Origin: Bacillota bacterium
Lineage (GTDB): Bacteria > Bacillota > Clostridia > Lachnospirales > Lachnospiraceae
DNA length: 64,000 bases
Assembly: GCA_023415635.1 (NCBI GenBank)
Contig: JAEZJV010000003.1
Span: forward strand, 1 to 64,000
Reading direction: 5' to 3'
A program made the position numbers and the translations under genes. The notes below the pieces were generated by a model that was not told where the DNA came from, made no database searches, and saw only the letters and a program-made list of their open reading frames with translations. Each line of letters begins with the position of its first letter. The first letter of the stretch is position 1. Of the stretch, positions 27,077 to 35,845 are shown one piece after another.

Positions 27077-29479
27077 GTGGACGTGAAACTGAGTATTATT
27101 GTTCCTTTTCATAAGGGAATACATTTTCTGGAGGATTGCTTGGAAAGCATCAGGGATCAGGGGCTGACTAATTATGAGACCATCCTTGTATTGGATCATA
27201 CTAAGGAGGATGTTTCTGAGCTGATTAATACATATCAGGATTTGAAACTGAAGGTCATAGAATTAAGAGAGACACAGTTGACAAATCGAAAGTTCGGGAA
27301 GCCTGGGACCGAGGAGCAGCTTAAGTACTTCAGTGGTGTGGCTTGTGCCAGAAATAAAGGTCTGGAGGCGGCAACCGGCGAGTATGTATATTTTCTGGAT
27401 AGTGATGATTACATATTAAGTGGAACACTGCAGCTATTATTACAAGAAGCAGAAGAGCAACAGGCAGATTTTACATATGGTAAAAAGACCTCAACCTGGT
27501 TTAGCAGAAAGGCGTATCTTGCATCCATAACGGAGGTTGAGCAGGAGGAAGAGGCAGACGACCAGGATCCGAACGACCAGGAACAGTCTGATCAGGAGAT
27601 GTCTGATCAGGAGGTACAGGGAACTCAGGAGGAGAATGATACTCCTGTGAAGCTGACTCGAAGACAAAGAAAGATATTAAAGGTTCAACAAAGACTAGCA
27701 GCAGTCAGCGAGGTAGACGATGAGGTTTTAGCAAGGATTGCAGAGGCATATCATACACTCTTTGTTACCAGAAAAGGACTTAGAAACGTGTCGGTTCTTG
27801 GTGTTCTGTTCAGAAGAAGCTTTTTAATAGATAATGATATCTGCTTTAATGAGCAGTATATCTTTTTCAGTGATTGCACCCTTATGGTACAGGCTTTAAA
27901 AAATGCTAAGATGTGCTCCTATATTCCGGAAGCAATCTACATTAAGAGAAAGCATAATGATCCGATTCATTACCCTGCTCTATCCCAATTAAAGACAGAG
28001 GATAAATTTGAGGAATATCTTCAGGCATATCAGCAAGCCAGAAGCTATACAGAGGAGGAGACACCACTGCGCAGCTACACGGAGGATAAGCTGATTGCTT
28101 ATTATACGAGTACCTATGCACCCAGACTCCGGAGAAGTGAGAAGGAAATCTGGCGGACAGAGCGCTTTCAAGCTATGAGAGCTGCTATGCAGGAGGTGGA
28201 TCAGGATAAGCTGAGAAATCTTAAGGGCTATAAGAAAAGAATCGTGAAGGCTCTGCTAAAGAACAATGTCAGAGGTGCTACCAGGGTTGTAACCAGGCAT
28301 TTGGGGATAAAGAAATTCAGGAAAATGAAGAAGAATAAGAAGGTCTTTGCTTATTATCTTTATAATAAGGTATTTAAGAAGCTGGCAATTAAAGAGAATT
28401 GGATTATATTTGAGACCTTTTTCGGTAAGAGCTATTCAGACAGCCCCAAATATATTTACGAGTATCTTTTAAAGAATGCTCCTGGAAAATACCGTATCAT
28501 CTGGTCATGTACTTCTCGTAAGACAGAAATTCCGGGATCTCATACAAAGGTGAAGCGTAACAGCTTACGCTATTGCTATTATATGGCACGAAGTAAGTAT
28601 TTTGTATTCAATGTCAGACAACCAGAATGGTTTACTAAGAGAGAGGGCATGGTATTTTTAGAGACCTGGCACGGAACACCTTTAAAGCGATTGGTATTTG
28701 ATCAGGAGGAGGTTATGGCAGCCTCTCCGCTATATAAAGCCCAGTTTTATCGACATTCGCAGCAGTGGGATTATCTGGTGGCAGCAAATCTGTTCTCATC
28801 AGAGACCTTCCGTAGCGCCTTTCTATTTCACAATGAGATGTTGGAATTCGGTTATCCGAGAAATGATATTTTACATAGCTCGGAACGGGACAGAATTGCT
28901 GCCGAGCTCAGGAGAAAGCTCAAGATTCCGGAAAATAAGAAGACGATTCTCTATGCACCTACCTGGCGTGATGATGAGTACTATGGACATGGTGCTTATA
29001 AGTTTGCACTTAAGCTGGACTTAAGAATGCTCAGGGAGCAGCTTGGGCCTGATTATATCGTATTGCTGCGAACCCATTATTTTATCGCAGATTCCATCGA
29101 TGTAACCGGCATTGAAGATTTTGCAGTCAATGTAAGTAAGTATAATGATATCTCCGAGCTATATCTGATCTCGGATATCCTGATTACAGATTATTCCTCT
29201 GTATTCTTTGACTATGCGAACCTAAAGCGTCCGATCCTATTTTATACCTATGACTTGGATAAATATCGTGATATGCTGCGTGGTTTCTATATGGATATCG
29301 AGAAGGAGGTTCCGGGACCGCTTCTGTTCACAACAGAGGAGGTAGCTGATGCTATTAAAAATATCAAGGATATTACTGCTGATTACAGTAAGAGATATGA
29401 GGATTTCTATGAGCGTTTCTGCAGTCTTGAGGATGGTCATGCATCGGAAAACATTGTAAAACGCGTATTTGGAGTGTAA
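27077..29479 (+). CDS. Bifunctional GT2 glycosyltransferase / CDP-glycerol glycerophosphotransferase
   Basis: The 800-residue fusion begins with a GT-A domain (1 to about 350): SIIVPFHKGIHFLEDCLESI, ARNKGLEAATGEYVYFLDSDDY with the metal-binding DxD. It ends with a TagF/TagB-like domain (about 430-800): WHGTPLKRL, GYPRNDIL, LYAPTWRDDEYYG and DILITDYSSVFFDYA. The second domain uses CDP-glycerol or a similar CDP-polyol to extend teichoic-acid-like chains at the inner membrane face. A Glu/Asp/Gln-rich run with repeated DQE units (about 152-190) interrupts the first domain. The start is GTG at 27077 or 27083, each with AAGG upstream. Confidence 0.85.
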   Translation: MDVKLSIIVPFHKGIHFLEDCLESIRDQGLTNYETILVLDHTKEDVSELINTYQDLKLKVIELRETQLTNRKFGKPGTEEQLKYFSGVACARNKGLEAATGEYVYFLDSDDYILSGTLQLLLQEAEEQQADFTYGKKTSTWFSRKAYLASITEVEQEEEADDQDPNDQEQSDQEMSDQEVQGTQEENDTPVKLTRRQRKILKVQQRLAAVSEVDDEVLARIAEAYHTLFVTRKGLRNVSVLGVLFRRSFLIDNDICFNEQYIFFSDCTLMVQALKNAKMCSYIPEAIYIKRKHNDPIHYPALSQLKTEDKFEEYLQAYQQARSYTEEETPLRSYTEDKLIAYYTSTYAPRLRRSEKEIWRTERFQAMRAAMQEVDQDKLRNLKGYKKRIVKALLKNNVRGATRVVTRHLGIKKFRKMKKNKKVFAYYLYNKVFKKLAIKENWIIFETFFGKSYSDSPKYIYEYLLKNAPGKYRIIWSCTSRKTEIPGSHTKVKRNSLRYCYYMARSKYFVFNVRQPEWFTKREGMVFLETWHGTPLKRLVFDQEEVMAASPLYKAQFYRHSQQWDYLVAANLFSSETFRSAFLFHNEMLEFGYPRNDILHSSERDRIAAELRRKLKIPENKKTILYAPTWRDDEYYGHGAYKFALKLDLRMLREQLGPDYIVLLRTHYFIADSIDVTGIEDFAVNVSKYNDISELYLISDILITDYSSVFFDYANLKRPILFYTYDLDKYRDMLRGFYMDIEKEVPGPLLFTTEEVADAIKNIKDITADYSKRYEDFYERFCSLEDGHASENIVKRVFGV

Positions 29480-29630
29480 GATAACTAATAATAATCTTTT
29501 ATATTAGATGTACTTATAAATATGCAATGGGCTTATAATCATTATGATATTAAAAGATGTTTTTCTGTATCCATCCTTTGTGCATTTAGTCGAATTTGAA
29601 TTTTTATGCAGCTCTAAATATAAAAAACTA

Positions 29631-29658
29631 TTGCTTAATTTTATTGATTCATTATAAT
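29631..29658 (+). promoter_or_regulatory. Candidate purC promoter
   Basis: TTGCTT (29631-29636), a 16-bp spacer and TATAAT (29653-29658), about 60 bp upstream of purC. Confidence 0.5.
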
Positions 29659-29683
29659 TAAAATGTAATGGTCGGGGTAACTT

Positions 29684-29722
29684 ATGAAAAATAAATTAAA
29701 GGATAGGTGGCAGTTACGATGA
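29684..29722 (+). CDS. Possible 12-residue leader peptide coupled to purC
   Basis: ATG at 29684, six bases after TCGGGGT, opens MKNKLKDRWQLR and stops at TGA overlapping the purC ATG (ATGA). The position directly after the predicted promoter and the overlap would couple its translation to purC. It may be chance; the peptide has no recognisable run of regulatory codons. Confidence 0.3.
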   Translation: MKNKLKDRWQLR

Positions 29723-30426
29723 AAAAATTAGACATGCTTTACGAAGGAAAAGCAAAGAAGGTTTATACAACCGATATGGAAGACGTTTTAATCGTAGACT
29801 ACAAGGACGACGCTACAGCATTTAACGGATTGAAGAAGGGTACCATTATCGGTAAAGGTGTAATCAATAACAAGATGTCCAACCATGTATTCCGCCTGCT
29901 TGAGAAGGAAGGTGTTCCGACCCACTACATTGAGGAATTAAGCGATCGCGAAACAGCTGTGAAGAAGGTTGAGATTGTTCCTCTTGAGGTTATCATCAGA
30001 AATGTTTCCGCAGGAAGCTTTGCAAAGAAGATGGGTATGGAGGAAGGCATCAGATTCGTGAGCCCTACCTTGGAATTTTCCTATAAGGATGATGCTCTGG
30101 GTGATCCGATGATAAATGATTACTATGCAATTGCAATCGGAATTGCTACAAGAGAAGAAATAGACCTGATTACAAAATATGTTTTTAAGGTGAATGAGGT
30201 GCTCTGTAAGTATTTTGAGAGCATCGGCATTGAACTGATAGATTTTAAGGTGGAGTTTGGAAGATACAAAGGACAGATTATTCTTGCCGATGAAATTTCA
30301 CCAGACACCTGCAGACTTTGGGATATTAATACCCATGAGAAACTAGATAAGGACCGCTTCCGCAGAGACCTCGGTAATGTTGAGGATGCATATCAGGAAG
30401 TATTTAAGCGTCTTGGAATTCAATAA
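29719..30426 (+). CDS. purC: SAICAR synthetase
   Basis: It joins CAIR and aspartate with ATP to give SAICAR in de novo purine synthesis. The 235-residue protein matches the bacterial monofunctional length. Marks are LYEGKAKKVYTTD, PLEVIIRNVSAGSFAKKMG and DFKVEFGRYKGQIILADEISPDTCRLWD. ATG 29719 was chosen over an in-frame GTG at 29707 because GGATAGGTGG precedes it at suitable spacing and MKKLDMLYEGKAKK is the usual start. purF follows after 241 bp. Confidence 0.95.
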   Translation: MKKLDMLYEGKAKKVYTTDMEDVLIVDYKDDATAFNGLKKGTIIGKGVINNKMSNHVFRLLEKEGVPTHYIEELSDRETAVKKVEIVPLEVIIRNVSAGSFAKKMGMEEGIRFVSPTLEFSYKDDALGDPMINDYYAIAIGIATREEIDLITKYVFKVNEVLCKYFESIGIELIDFKVEFGRYKGQIILADEISPDTCRLWDINTHEKLDKDRFRRDLGNVEDAYQEVFKRLGIQ

Positions 30427-30503
30427 TTAATATAACAGGCTGTTATGGACCGGTTTTCCCGCTTCGTGGAATTGATACAATAGTAGATATTTTATCATCG
30501 ACG

Positions 30504-30541
30504 AAGAGGAAGCTGGGTATGTGACAGCCTCTTGTTGTATT
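30504..30541 (+). terminator. Possible hairpin terminator or attenuator between purC and purF
   Basis: AAGAG plus GCTG pair with CAGC plus CTCTT across a small bulge, followed by a short GTTGTATT tail. No purine riboswitch core is visible in this 240-bp gap. Confidence 0.3.
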
Positions 30542-30667
30542 GAAACGCGTCGGAGTAATCTCCCAATTCTTAAGAGATGATCTTTACTTCGATACGTAAA
30601 TGGCGCACAAGTACGCTTAAATGAATTGTAATATATTGTTATATTGTTTTCGAGAGGACGTGCACTT

Positions 30668-32107
30668 ATGAATACGGAATTTGATAACTATAGCCCCGAG
30701 GGATTACACGAGGAATGTGGTGTATTCGGAGTCTATGATCTGGATGGTAATGATGTGGTTTCCACCATTTATTACGGACTCTTTGCTCTGCAGCACAGGG
30801 GGCAGGAGAGCTGTGGTATCGCAATCAGTGATACCCAGGGCCCAAAAGGAAAGGTAAAGGCCTGGAAGGGTATGGGACTGGTCAGTGAGGTATTTACCCA
30901 GGAGCATCTGGAAGGCTTAAGCGGTGGCAATATTGGTATCGGTCATGTGCGTTATTCCACAGCCGGCGGCAGTAATATTAATAACACCCAACCGCTGGTA
31001 CTAAACTATGTGAAGGGTACACTGGCACTTGCCCACAACGGTAATCTTGTAAATACTCCGGAGCTTCGCCATGAATTGGAATATACGGGGGCTATTTTTC
31101 AGACTACCATAGATTCTGAGGTTATCGCTTATCACATTGCCAGAGAGCGTTTGAATAGTGCTACGGTAGAAGAAGCTGTGGCGAGAGCGATGAAGAAGTT
31201 ATGCGGTGCATATTCTCTGGTTATTATGAGCCCCAGGAAACTGATCGGAGCAAGAGATCCTCTGGGCTTCCATCCGCTCTGCATCGGTAAAAAGAACAAT
31301 GCTTATATTCTGGCATCCGAAACTGCAGCGCTGCATGCTGCTGATGCAGAATTTATACGTGACGTGCTTCCGGGTGAGGTGGTAATGATCAATGAGGACG
31401 GTATCCATTCCGATACCTCCATGTGTGGTACTAAGATTGCCAAATGCATCTTTGAATATATTTATTTTGCCAGACCCGATACTTATTTTGACGGGGTCAG
31501 CGTATACAATTCACGAATTATGGCCGGTAGAATTCTAGCCCAGTCCCATCCTGTGGATGCGGATGTTATAGTCGGGGTTCCGGATTCGGGTAATGCGGCT
31601 GCCATGGGTTATTCCTTTGAATCTAAAATTCCCTTCGGTATGGCTTTTGTAAAAAATAGCTATGTGGGAAGAACCTTTATCAAACCCAAGCAATCCATGC
31701 GCGTCTCCAGCGTACGAATTAAGCTCAATGTTCTTCCAGAGGTGGTCCGCGGTAAAAGAGTGGTCATGATTGATGATTCCATCGTACGGGGAACGACCAG
31801 TGCGAAGATTGTGAGAATGCTTAAAAAAGCAGGAGCAACTGAAGTTCATGTCAGAATTAGTTCACCGCCCTTTTTGTATCCCTGTTATTTCGGTACCGAT
31901 GTCCCGACCGGAGATCAGCTGATTGCACACAATAATACAGTGGAGCAGATCTGCGAGATGATCGGAGCAGATACCCTCGGATACTTAGAGATTGAGCGCT
32001 TAAGCGAAATGATCGGTGGAGATAAAGGCTATTGCGATGCATGCTTTACCGGAAACTATCCGATAGAGCCTCCGAGCGAGGATATCCGAGGAGAGTATGA
32101 AGCATAA
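30668..32107 (+). CDS. purF: Amidophosphoribosyltransferase
   Basis: It makes phosphoribosylamine from PRPP and glutamine, the first step of purine synthesis. The 479-residue precursor has a 16-residue propeptide ahead of the nucleophile Cys17 (EECGVFGVYD), which becomes the N-terminus after processing. The PRPP loop is VVMIDDSIVRGTTS. Cysteines in AKCIFEY, YPCYFGTD and CDACFTGNYP fit the iron-sulfur cluster of the B. subtilis type, which makes the enzyme oxygen-labile. ATG 30668 is chosen for the GAGAGGA site and the normal propeptide length. Confidence 0.95.
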   Translation: MNTEFDNYSPEGLHEECGVFGVYDLDGNDVVSTIYYGLFALQHRGQESCGIAISDTQGPKGKVKAWKGMGLVSEVFTQEHLEGLSGGNIGIGHVRYSTAGGSNINNTQPLVLNYVKGTLALAHNGNLVNTPELRHELEYTGAIFQTTIDSEVIAYHIARERLNSATVEEAVARAMKKLCGAYSLVIMSPRKLIGARDPLGFHPLCIGKKNNAYILASETAALHAADAEFIRDVLPGEVVMINEDGIHSDTSMCGTKIAKCIFEYIYFARPDTYFDGVSVYNSRIMAGRILAQSHPVDADVIVGVPDSGNAAAMGYSFESKIPFGMAFVKNSYVGRTFIKPKQSMRVSSVRIKLNVLPEVVRGKRVVMIDDSIVRGTTSAKIVRMLKKAGATEVHVRISSPPFLYPCYFGTDVPTGDQLIAHNNTVEQICEMIGADTLGYLEIERLSEMIGGDKGYCDACFTGNYPIEPPSEDIRGEYEA

Positions 32108-32217
32108 AGAGGAGCTTATATCGAAGCTTTGATCATGAGAATAGAACCGAGGAGCTCCGATGAAAAAACTGTCAGGTTGCATCAGACAGAGGAATATATA
32201 GTAAGGTGTGAAATGTG

Positions 32218-33273
32218 ATGTTCTTTCCGGCTGAAGAAAAATACGTTAAAATTATGGGTAGAACGATAAGGAGGGACGGACTTCTTTATCTTGGATATTC
32301 CTGTTCCTTCATAGAATTTACCTTTACCGGGAAAAGGGCTGAAGCTCTGCTATGGTCAGATTCCCCGACCTTTCCCGATATCCATAAGCCCTGGCTTGCT
32401 GTTTTCATCGATGAAAATACAGATCCAATAAGACGTTTCCCTCTGGAAAAAGTGGAAGACAGGTATGTATTATATGAATCCGATACCAGTAAGGAGACAA
32501 AGCTCCGATTGGTAAAGTATTCAGAAGCTGCCTTTGGTAAGGTTGGGATCAAGAGCCTTTTTATTGACGGAGAAATACCTCCTAAGCCGACAGCCTCTTT
32601 ATCCCGCAGGCTTGAATTCATCGGGGATTCGATTACCTGCGGCTATGGGAACGAAGGAGTATGGATGACGGATGTCTTTCAAACCGCGCAGGAGAACCCC
32701 TGGGAGGCTTATGCCGCTGTCACAGCAAGAAACCTAGAAGCGGATTATCAGATGGTCTGCTGGAGCGGAATCGGTATCATTTCCAATTGGACGGATCAGG
32801 ATACTCCGAATGAGGAATGGTTAATGCCTGCACTATATCCATATACTGATAAGGCCTGTGACCTTGCACTCGGGAGAGAGCCGGAGTATTGGGATTATAA
32901 CAGGTACGTTCCGGATTGCATTGTTATCAATCTGGGAACCAATGATCACAGCTATACCAAAGGCATTTCGGACAGGGTTGCCATATTCGCAGCAAAGTAT
33001 TACGAATTCCTTAGCCAGGTCAGAGGCTGTAATCCCAATTCGACAATTTTGTGTACGCTGGGAGCCATGGGGCAGGAGTTAGGTCCTGCAATAAGGGGAC
33101 AGGTTGACAGGATGATTGCTGAGGGAGATGAGAGAATTCATTTTCTTTCCTATGAGGTTCAGAAGTCTAAGGACGGCATAGGCTCGGACTGGCATCCAAG
33201 TCTGCTTACCCATCAAAAGATGGCTGATAAGCTGGAGGGTAAAATAAGAGAGATTATGAGCTGGCAGGATTAG
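32218..33273 (+). CDS. CE2-like SGNH carbohydrate esterase
   Basis: The 351-residue protein has an N-terminal beta-jelly-roll (about 1-125) and an SGNH hydrolase domain, the layout of CE2 acetyl-xylan esterases. The catalytic Ser138 is in FIGDSITCGYG, an oxyanion Asn is in NLGTNDHSYTKG, and Asp324 and His326 are in DWHPS. It would remove acetyl groups from xylo- or gluco-oligosaccharides. There is no signal peptide, so it probably acts on imported oligosaccharides. The start is ATG 32218 (or GTG 32215), after AAGGTG. It stands oddly between purF and purB. Confidence 0.82.
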   Translation: MFFPAEEKYVKIMGRTIRRDGLLYLGYSCSFIEFTFTGKRAEALLWSDSPTFPDIHKPWLAVFIDENTDPIRRFPLEKVEDRYVLYESDTSKETKLRLVKYSEAAFGKVGIKSLFIDGEIPPKPTASLSRRLEFIGDSITCGYGNEGVWMTDVFQTAQENPWEAYAAVTARNLEADYQMVCWSGIGIISNWTDQDTPNEEWLMPALYPYTDKACDLALGREPEYWDYNRYVPDCIVINLGTNDHSYTKGISDRVAIFAAKYYEFLSQVRGCNPNSTILCTLGAMGQELGPAIRGQVDRMIAEGDERIHFLSYEVQKSKDGIGSDWHPSLLTHQKMADKLEGKIREIMSWQD

Positions 33274-33342
33274 CATTAGAATTAGCTTTCCTGTGATAGT
33301 TTAAGGATAGATATGTACTGGAATAAGAAAGGAGCAGATGAA

Positions 33343-34776
33343 ATGAGTAATGATAAATACATGTCACCCCTATCTGAGCGATATGCCAGTAAGGAAATGC
33401 AGTACATCTTCTCACCGGATATGAAATTCAGAACCTGGAGAAGACTTTGGATTGCTCTGGCAGAGACTGAGAAGGAGCTCGGCTTGAATATTACACAGGA
33501 GCAGATTGACGAGCTGAAGGCTTTCCGGGAGGATATCAATTACGAGGTAGCAAAGGAGCGGGAAGCAGTAGTGCGTCATGATGTCATGAGCCATGTTTAT
33601 GCTTATGGCGAACAGTGCCCGAAGGCCAAGGGGATAATCCATCTTGGAGCAACCTCCTGCTATGTCGGAGATAATACCGATATCATCATTATGGCAGAGG
33701 CTTTGAAGCTGGTGAAGAAGAAGCTGGTCAATGTAATGGCGGAGCTTAGTAAATTTGCTATGGAGTACCGTGCTTTGCCGACACTGGCATTTACTCATTT
33801 CCAGCCTGCGCAGCCGACTACCGTGGGTAAAAGAGCTGCTCTCTGGCTCATGGAATTAAAACTGGACTATGATGATATCTGCTATATGCTAGATGGAATG
33901 CAGCTGCTTGGATCAAAGGGAACGACAGGAACCCAGGCAAGCTTCATGGAGTTATTCGATGGGAAGCATGAGAAGATAAAGCAGCTGGATGCAAGGATTG
34001 CAGAGAAGATGGGCTTTATAGGCTGTTTTCCCGTATCCGGACAGACTTACTCCAGAAAAATTGATCTGAGAGTACTGAATATACTATCCGGTATTGCAGT
34101 AAGTGCCCACAAATTCTCCAATGACATACGTTTATTACAGCACTTAAAGGAAATTGAGGAGCCCTTCGAGAAGAATCAAATTGGATCCTCTGCGATGGCA
34201 TATAAGAGAAATCCCATGAGAAGCGAACGAATGGCTTCCTTAGCGAATTATGTCATGGTGGATGCGATGAATCCCGCGATTACGGCAGCGACCCAGTGGT
34301 TTGAGCGTACACTGGATGATTCCGCCAACAAGAGAATTAGCGTACCCGAAGCCTTCCTTGCAGTGGACGGAATTCTGGACCTTTACTTAAATGTTGTGGA
34401 TGGTCTCGTGGTCTATCCTAAGGTAATTGAACGTCGTCTGATGCAGGAGCTTCCGTTCATGGCGACAGAGAATATCATGATGGCTGCAGTCAAGGCCGGT
34501 GGGGACAGACAGGAGCTTCATGAAAGAATTCGTACCTTATCTATGGAGGCAGGCAGGAACGTAAAGGAGAAGGGGCTGGAAAATAACCTTCTGGAGCTGA
34601 TTGCTGCCGATTCCTCCTTCAATATGAGTCTGGAGGAGTTAAAAGCCGCCATGGACCCGGCACTTTATACGGGTCGTGCAAAGGAGCAGACAGAAGAATT
34701 CATCCAAGAGGTGATACAGCCGATTCTTGATAAGAATAAAGAGCTGCTTGGCCTGAAGGCTGATATTAAGGTCTGA
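33343..34776 (+). CDS. purB: Adenylosuccinate lyase
   Basis: It cleaves SAICAR and adenylosuccinate, releasing fumarate, in two steps of purine synthesis. The 477-residue protein is of the longer type, related to animal ADSL, not the 430-residue B. subtilis form. Marks are HLGATSCYVGDNTD, TLAFTHFQPAQPTTVGKRAA and the signature SSAMAYKRNPMRSERM. The mobile-loop serine pair starts this signature. ATG 33343 was chosen for the AAAGGAG site; an earlier in-frame ATG at 33313 lacks one. A strong terminator follows. Confidence 0.94.
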   Translation: MSNDKYMSPLSERYASKEMQYIFSPDMKFRTWRRLWIALAETEKELGLNITQEQIDELKAFREDINYEVAKEREAVVRHDVMSHVYAYGEQCPKAKGIIHLGATSCYVGDNTDIIIMAEALKLVKKKLVNVMAELSKFAMEYRALPTLAFTHFQPAQPTTVGKRAALWLMELKLDYDDICYMLDGMQLLGSKGTTGTQASFMELFDGKHEKIKQLDARIAEKMGFIGCFPVSGQTYSRKIDLRVLNILSGIAVSAHKFSNDIRLLQHLKEIEEPFEKNQIGSSAMAYKRNPMRSERMASLANYVMVDAMNPAITAATQWFERTLDDSANKRISVPEAFLAVDGILDLYLNVVDGLVVYPKVIERRLMQELPFMATENIMMAAVKAGGDRQELHERIRTLSMEAGRNVKEKGLENNLLELIAADSSFNMSLEELKAAMDPALYTGRAKEQTEEFIQEVIQPILDKNKELLGLKADIKV

Positions 34777-34800
34777 TTGGATTTATAAAGAATGAAAAAT

Positions 34801-34854
34801 AGGTGTCGTTAGTTCCAAAACGTCTTGGAACTACTGACACCTTATTGTATTTTA
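34801..34854 (+). terminator. Strong terminator after purB
   Basis: Eighteen-base arms (34801-34818 and 34825-34842), AGGTGTC...TTCCAA with TTGGAA...GACACCT, contain one mismatch and are followed by TATTGTATTTTA. Confidence 0.85.
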
Positions 34855-34944
34855 TGCCCTTAACGCATAGCGCAACAAATTGAAGCCGATATTGTTGTCC
34901 TTCTTGGGCAGGTTAATGACCTCATTTAATTTCATTAAATCCAT
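34852..34944 (-). pseudogene. Short remnant resembling the N-terminus of an acyltransferase-type protein
   Basis: A minus-strand frame of 30 codons begins MDLMKLNEVINLPKKDNN and continues IGFNLLRYALRA before a stop. NNIGFNLLR is the kind of start seen in acyltransferase-3 proteins just before the first membrane helix. The frame ends at the purB terminator where that helix would be, and there is no clear ribosome site. It is more likely a gene stump than a functional peptide. The identification is tentative. Confidence 0.3.
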
Positions 34945-35031
34945 AGTTACAAAAGCTTTCTACGGTTTAGTATATTCATGCAATCTGCCTTTTCTCGTGC
35001 TTTTCTTAATAGTCGAAGAAATGAGTTTCCT

Positions 35032-35739
35032 TTAATATGCATTCCACAAAAAAATGAATACAAAAACACAACCCCATGCATTCCCGGTGAATTTACGAAC
35101 CATCAGCATACCATAGATGATAATAAAGATTGTAAGCATCTCAATCAGACCCTTTGGAGTAACACCAACGGCACCATGAATTATGATACAAAAAAGGGCA
35201 CAGGAGATGGCTCCGGTATCTGCCCATTGATATTTACTGGGGTAGCAAAGATTGATTTTATCCATGATTACCGGATAATTAAAGCCTTCAAAAAAGCCCC
35301 AAGCAGTTGCAATGATAATTGTACCGAGTACTTTAGTCAGGATAGGAGAGGCCCATACCTCTTGTGTTATATGTACTTCCTGAAAAGGAAAGTATCCTTT
35401 GAAATCCCCTGTTACTAAGCAAAATATGATATTCGGAAGAAATATAAGAGCAGAAAGGAGTAATGTAATGAACAGATTTTTTCTGCATAAACCAAAATTA
35501 AGAAAACTCTCTTTTCTAATAATACATACGACCGTAATGCCTAAGCCTGCAACCCCGAATTGAAGCAGTGCAATGCAAAATGTACGAAGTAAAACAGGTA
35601 TGTCCGGATTACTTAAGAAAACCATGAGAGATGAATTGGTCATAGTATAAAGTCCTAATACTGCTATGGTAGTAACAACAATAATCCAAAGATCCGTACT
35701 TGCTTTCCTTTGCTCAATTGATAAAGATTTTCTACTCAT
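35032..35739 (-). CDS. CPBP-like integral membrane protein with altered motifs
   Basis: The 235-residue protein has about seven or eight membrane helices. The C-terminal half follows the CPBP (CAAX protease/bacteriocin-processing) plan: WGFFEGFNYPV where the EExxxR motif is expected, LFCIIIHGAVG for the second histidine motif, and TGNAWGCVFVFIFLWNA for the last helix. The paired glutamates and arginine are not preserved (FEGFNY), so protease activity is doubtful. ATG 35739 is chosen because GGAGG ends five bases upstream; an in-frame TTG at 35757 is unlikely. It is flanked by decayed genes. Confidence 0.65.
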   Translation of the reverse strand: MSRKSLSIEQRKASTDLWIIVVTTIAVLGLYTMTNSSLMVFLSNPDIPVLLRTFCIALLQFGVAGLGITVVCIIRKESFLNFGLCRKNLFITLLLSALIFLPNIIFCLVTGDFKGYFPFQEVHITQEVWASPILTKVLGTIIIATAWGFFEGFNYPVIMDKINLCYPSKYQWADTGAISCALFCIIIHGAVGVTPKGLIEMLTIFIIIYGMLMVRKFTGNAWGCVFVFIFLWNAY

Positions 35740-35780
35740 ATTGTCCTCCAAATCCAATAATCTTTTTATAAAATAACAAA

Positions 35781-35800
35781 TTAGTCTACAGTTGTGTAGG
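35781..35800. promoter_or_regulatory. BlaI/MecI-like dyad upstream of the CPBP-like gene
   Basis: TTAGTCTACA is followed after GTTG by TGTAGG, giving CTACA/TGTAG arms with a 4-bp centre. TTAGTCTACA matches a BlaI/MecI half-site well, but the usual centre is 2 bp. An AT-rich TATAAT-like element lies just upstream of it on the minus strand. Confidence 0.3.
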
Positions 35801-35845
35801 ACATTTCCTATTATATAATAGATATGAAATATTGGCTACCAGTAA

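Noticed and set aside
30427..30667. Possible purine riboswitch between purC and purF
   Set aside because: The conserved purine-riboswitch core and its two kissing loops are not visible. Only a weak hairpin is present.
34978..35418. Plus-strand frame of 146 codons
   Set aside because: It is antisense to the CPBP-like membrane gene, which has a good ribosome site and clear membrane helices.
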